5,171 nt of DNA from Acidimicrobiaceae bacterium (GTDB lineage: Bacteria > Actinomycetota > Acidimicrobiia > Acidimicrobiales > RAAP-2), in assembly GCA_003135595.1 (NCBI GenBank), contig PLCI01000046.1:23027-28197 (forward strand), given 5' to 3'. The notes under the pieces are model-generated. The model saw only the letters and a list, made by a program, of their open reading frames with translations. It was not told the origin of the DNA and ran no database searches. The position numbers and the translations under genes are program-made. This document shows positions 3,841 through 5,171 of this stretch, in pieces. Within the stretch, counting starts at the first letter, position 1, and each line of letters opens with the position of its first letter.

Positions 3841-5171
3841 GTGCACGATCAGGAGTCATCGGTCGCCACTGCCCCTGAACTGGTCTCCTTCGAAGAGCTC
3901 GTTGCCCTGGCTTCGAATCTGCGCTGGACCTGGCACATTGACGTGCGGTCGCTCTTCGCGGGCCTGTTCGCCGACGAGAAGCCGAGCGAGCTCGAGTGGC
4001 CGCTGCGCCTCCTTCGCAGGGCCGGCCCTGCCGTCGTCCGCGCACGACTGCGGGCGATGCCCGCGCTTGCCGCCCTCGCGCGCGAGGTCGTCGAGGACCG
4101 GTCGGACTACCTCCATGAGGCCCCGATCACCTGGTATCCGACGACCCACGGCGGCGCGCCGCCACTGCGCGTCGCCTACTTCGCCGCCGAGTTCGCACTC
4201 ACCGACTCGCTGCCGATCTTCGCGGGCGGGCTCGGCGCGATAGCAGGAGAGCAGCTCAAGTCGGCGAGCGCCCTCGGCGTGCCGCTCGTCGGCGTCGGGC
4301 TCTTGTATCGCGAGTCCTCCCACCAGCGGCTCGACGACGCGGGCGTGCAGCGCGAGGCGTGGGAGGTGCTGGACCCGAATGGGCTACCCGTGACCCTGCT
4401 GCGGCACCTCGACGGCACGCCGCTCGCCGTCGAGGTGCCCTTCCCCGGACGCGTCGTCGCCGCGCAGGTGTGGACCGCGCCAGTAGGGCGGACGTGGCTC
4501 TACCTCCTCGACACCGACGTCGAGCAGAACGCCCCTGGTGACCGGCAGATCACGGCGCGGCTCTACGGTGGCGACCTCGAGACGAGGATCCAACAGGAGC
4601 TCGTCCTCGGGATCGGCGGCATCGGCGCGCTGTCGCTCGTCGGCACGGAGCCGAGCGTGCTGCACCTGAACGAGGGGCACGCTGCATTCGCCGCGCTCGC
4701 GCAGATCGCCGCGATCGCCGCGCGCCACGACGTCGACTTCGCCGTCGCTCGCCGTATCGCGGCCGCCCAGATTGTGTTCACCACCCACACCCCCGTGAAC
4801 GCCGGCCACGACTACTTCCCACCGTCGCTCGCAGGCCCGTACCTCGCGCCGTACGCGGAGCTCCTCGGCATCGAGCTCGAGACCTTGCTCGCCCTCGGCA
4901 GGTATCGACCCGGGGACCCGACGGACACCTTCTGTCCCACCGTGGCCGGTCTGCGGCTCACCGACGTCCACAACGGCGTCAGCCGGCTGCACGGTGCGGT
5001 GACCCGCCAGCAGTGGGGCGGACTGTGGCCTCGACTCCCCGTAGACGAAGTCCCGATCGGGCACATCACCAACGGGGTGCACCTCCAGTCGTGGATCACG
5101 CCTGAGATCGACCGCCTGCTCGACCGCCAGCTCGGCGAAGAGTGGCGTCGCGTCCCGGGCGAGCCCGAGTC
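3841..5171 (+). CDS. glgP: Alpha-glucan (glycogen) phosphorylase, N-terminal part
   Basis: The frame stays open to the right edge, giving the first 443 residues of a protein that in this family is usually about 700-860 residues long. Phosphorylases of this GT35 family cleave the terminal alpha-1,4 bond of glycogen or maltodextrin with phosphate to give glucose 1-phosphate. An N-terminal DUF3417-like region is shown by LASNLRWTWHID (23-34). Hallmarks of the catalytic domain follow: AYFAAEFAL (112-120), IFAGGLGAIAGEQLKSAS (126-143) and GVGLLYRE, then LYGGDLETRIQQE, LHLNEGHAAF (274-283), FTTHTPVNAGHDYFP (313-327), NGVSRLHG (378-385) and ITNGVHLQSW (409-418). The lysine that binds pyridoxal phosphate and the C-terminal lobe are outside the window. 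GAIAGEQLK differs mildly from the usual GVLAGDHLK. The GTG start is set by the strong ribosome binding site; ATG at 3814 or 3817 would add nine or eight residues. It diverges from the LapA-type gene. Confidence 0.92.
   Translation, partial: MHDQESSVATAPELVSFEELVALASNLRWTWHIDVRSLFAGLFADEKPSELEWPLRLLRRAGPAVVRARLRAMPALAALAREVVEDRSDYLHEAPITWYPTTHGGAPPLRVAYFAAEFALTDSLPIFAGGLGAIAGEQLKSASALGVPLVGVGLLYRESSHQRLDDAGVQREAWEVLDPNGLPVTLLRHLDGTPLAVEVPFPGRVVAAQVWTAPVGRTWLYLLDTDVEQNAPGDRQITARLYGGDLETRIQQELVLGIGGIGALSLVGTEPSVLHLNEGHAAFAALAQIAAIAARHDVDFAVARRIAAAQIVFTTHTPVNAGHDYFPPSLAGPYLAPYAELLGIELETLLALGRYRPGDPTDTFCPTVAGLRLTDVHNGVSRLHGAVTRQQWGGLWPRLPVDEVPIGHITNGVHLQSWITPEIDRLLDRQLGEEWRRVPGEPE

Noticed and set aside
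4384..5082. Minus-strand open frame of 232 codons opposite the phosphorylase gene
   Set aside because: The plus-strand frame contains an unbroken series of phosphorylase motifs; the minus-strand translation has low-complexity charged composition and no motif.

Overview
This is a strongly G+C-rich window with dense genes, short intergenic gaps, frequent GTG starts and codons that mostly end in G or C. A DUF3040 membrane protein (a family known from Actinomycetota), an actinobacterial-looking HNH endonuclease N-terminus and a ROK kinase of actinobacterial type together point to an actinomycete. Acidimicrobiia would fit, but the exact class is a guess. There are no tRNA or rRNA genes, no CRISPR array, no transposase and no sign of a recent insertion. 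No gene-free stretch exceeds 150 bases.

Layout. On the minus strand, in order of transcription (right to left), lie: a small LapA/DUF1049-type membrane protein (3701-3468); a secreted PQQ-like beta-propeller protein (3317-1863); a DUF3040 membrane protein (1765-1370); a ROK-family sugar kinase (1364-480); a 98-residue uncharacterised protein (483-187); and the start of an HNH endonuclease (176 to the window edge). The last four are very tightly packed, with gaps of 5 bp, a 4-bp overlap and a gap of 10 bp. They look like one operon with translational coupling. The LapA and propeller genes are separated from each other and from DUF3040 by 150 and 97 bp, so they may have their own promoters.

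On the plus strand, diverging from the LapA gene, an alpha-glucan (glycogen) phosphorylase starts at 3841 and runs off the right edge, with 443 codons visible. The 139-bp divergent region contains two inverted repeats but no convincing consensus promoter.

Functionally, two enzymes concern glucose: the phosphorylase would release glucose 1-phosphate from glycogen, and the ROK kinase would phosphorylate free glucose or a related hexose. They are on opposite strands about 2.5 kb apart, so the link is only suggestive. The other genes are cell-envelope proteins or of unknown role. I see no convincing new multi-gene system. The items most worth a second look are the coupled DUF3040-ROK-small protein-HNH cluster, the unnamed 98-residue protein inside it, and the palindromes in the two upstream regions.
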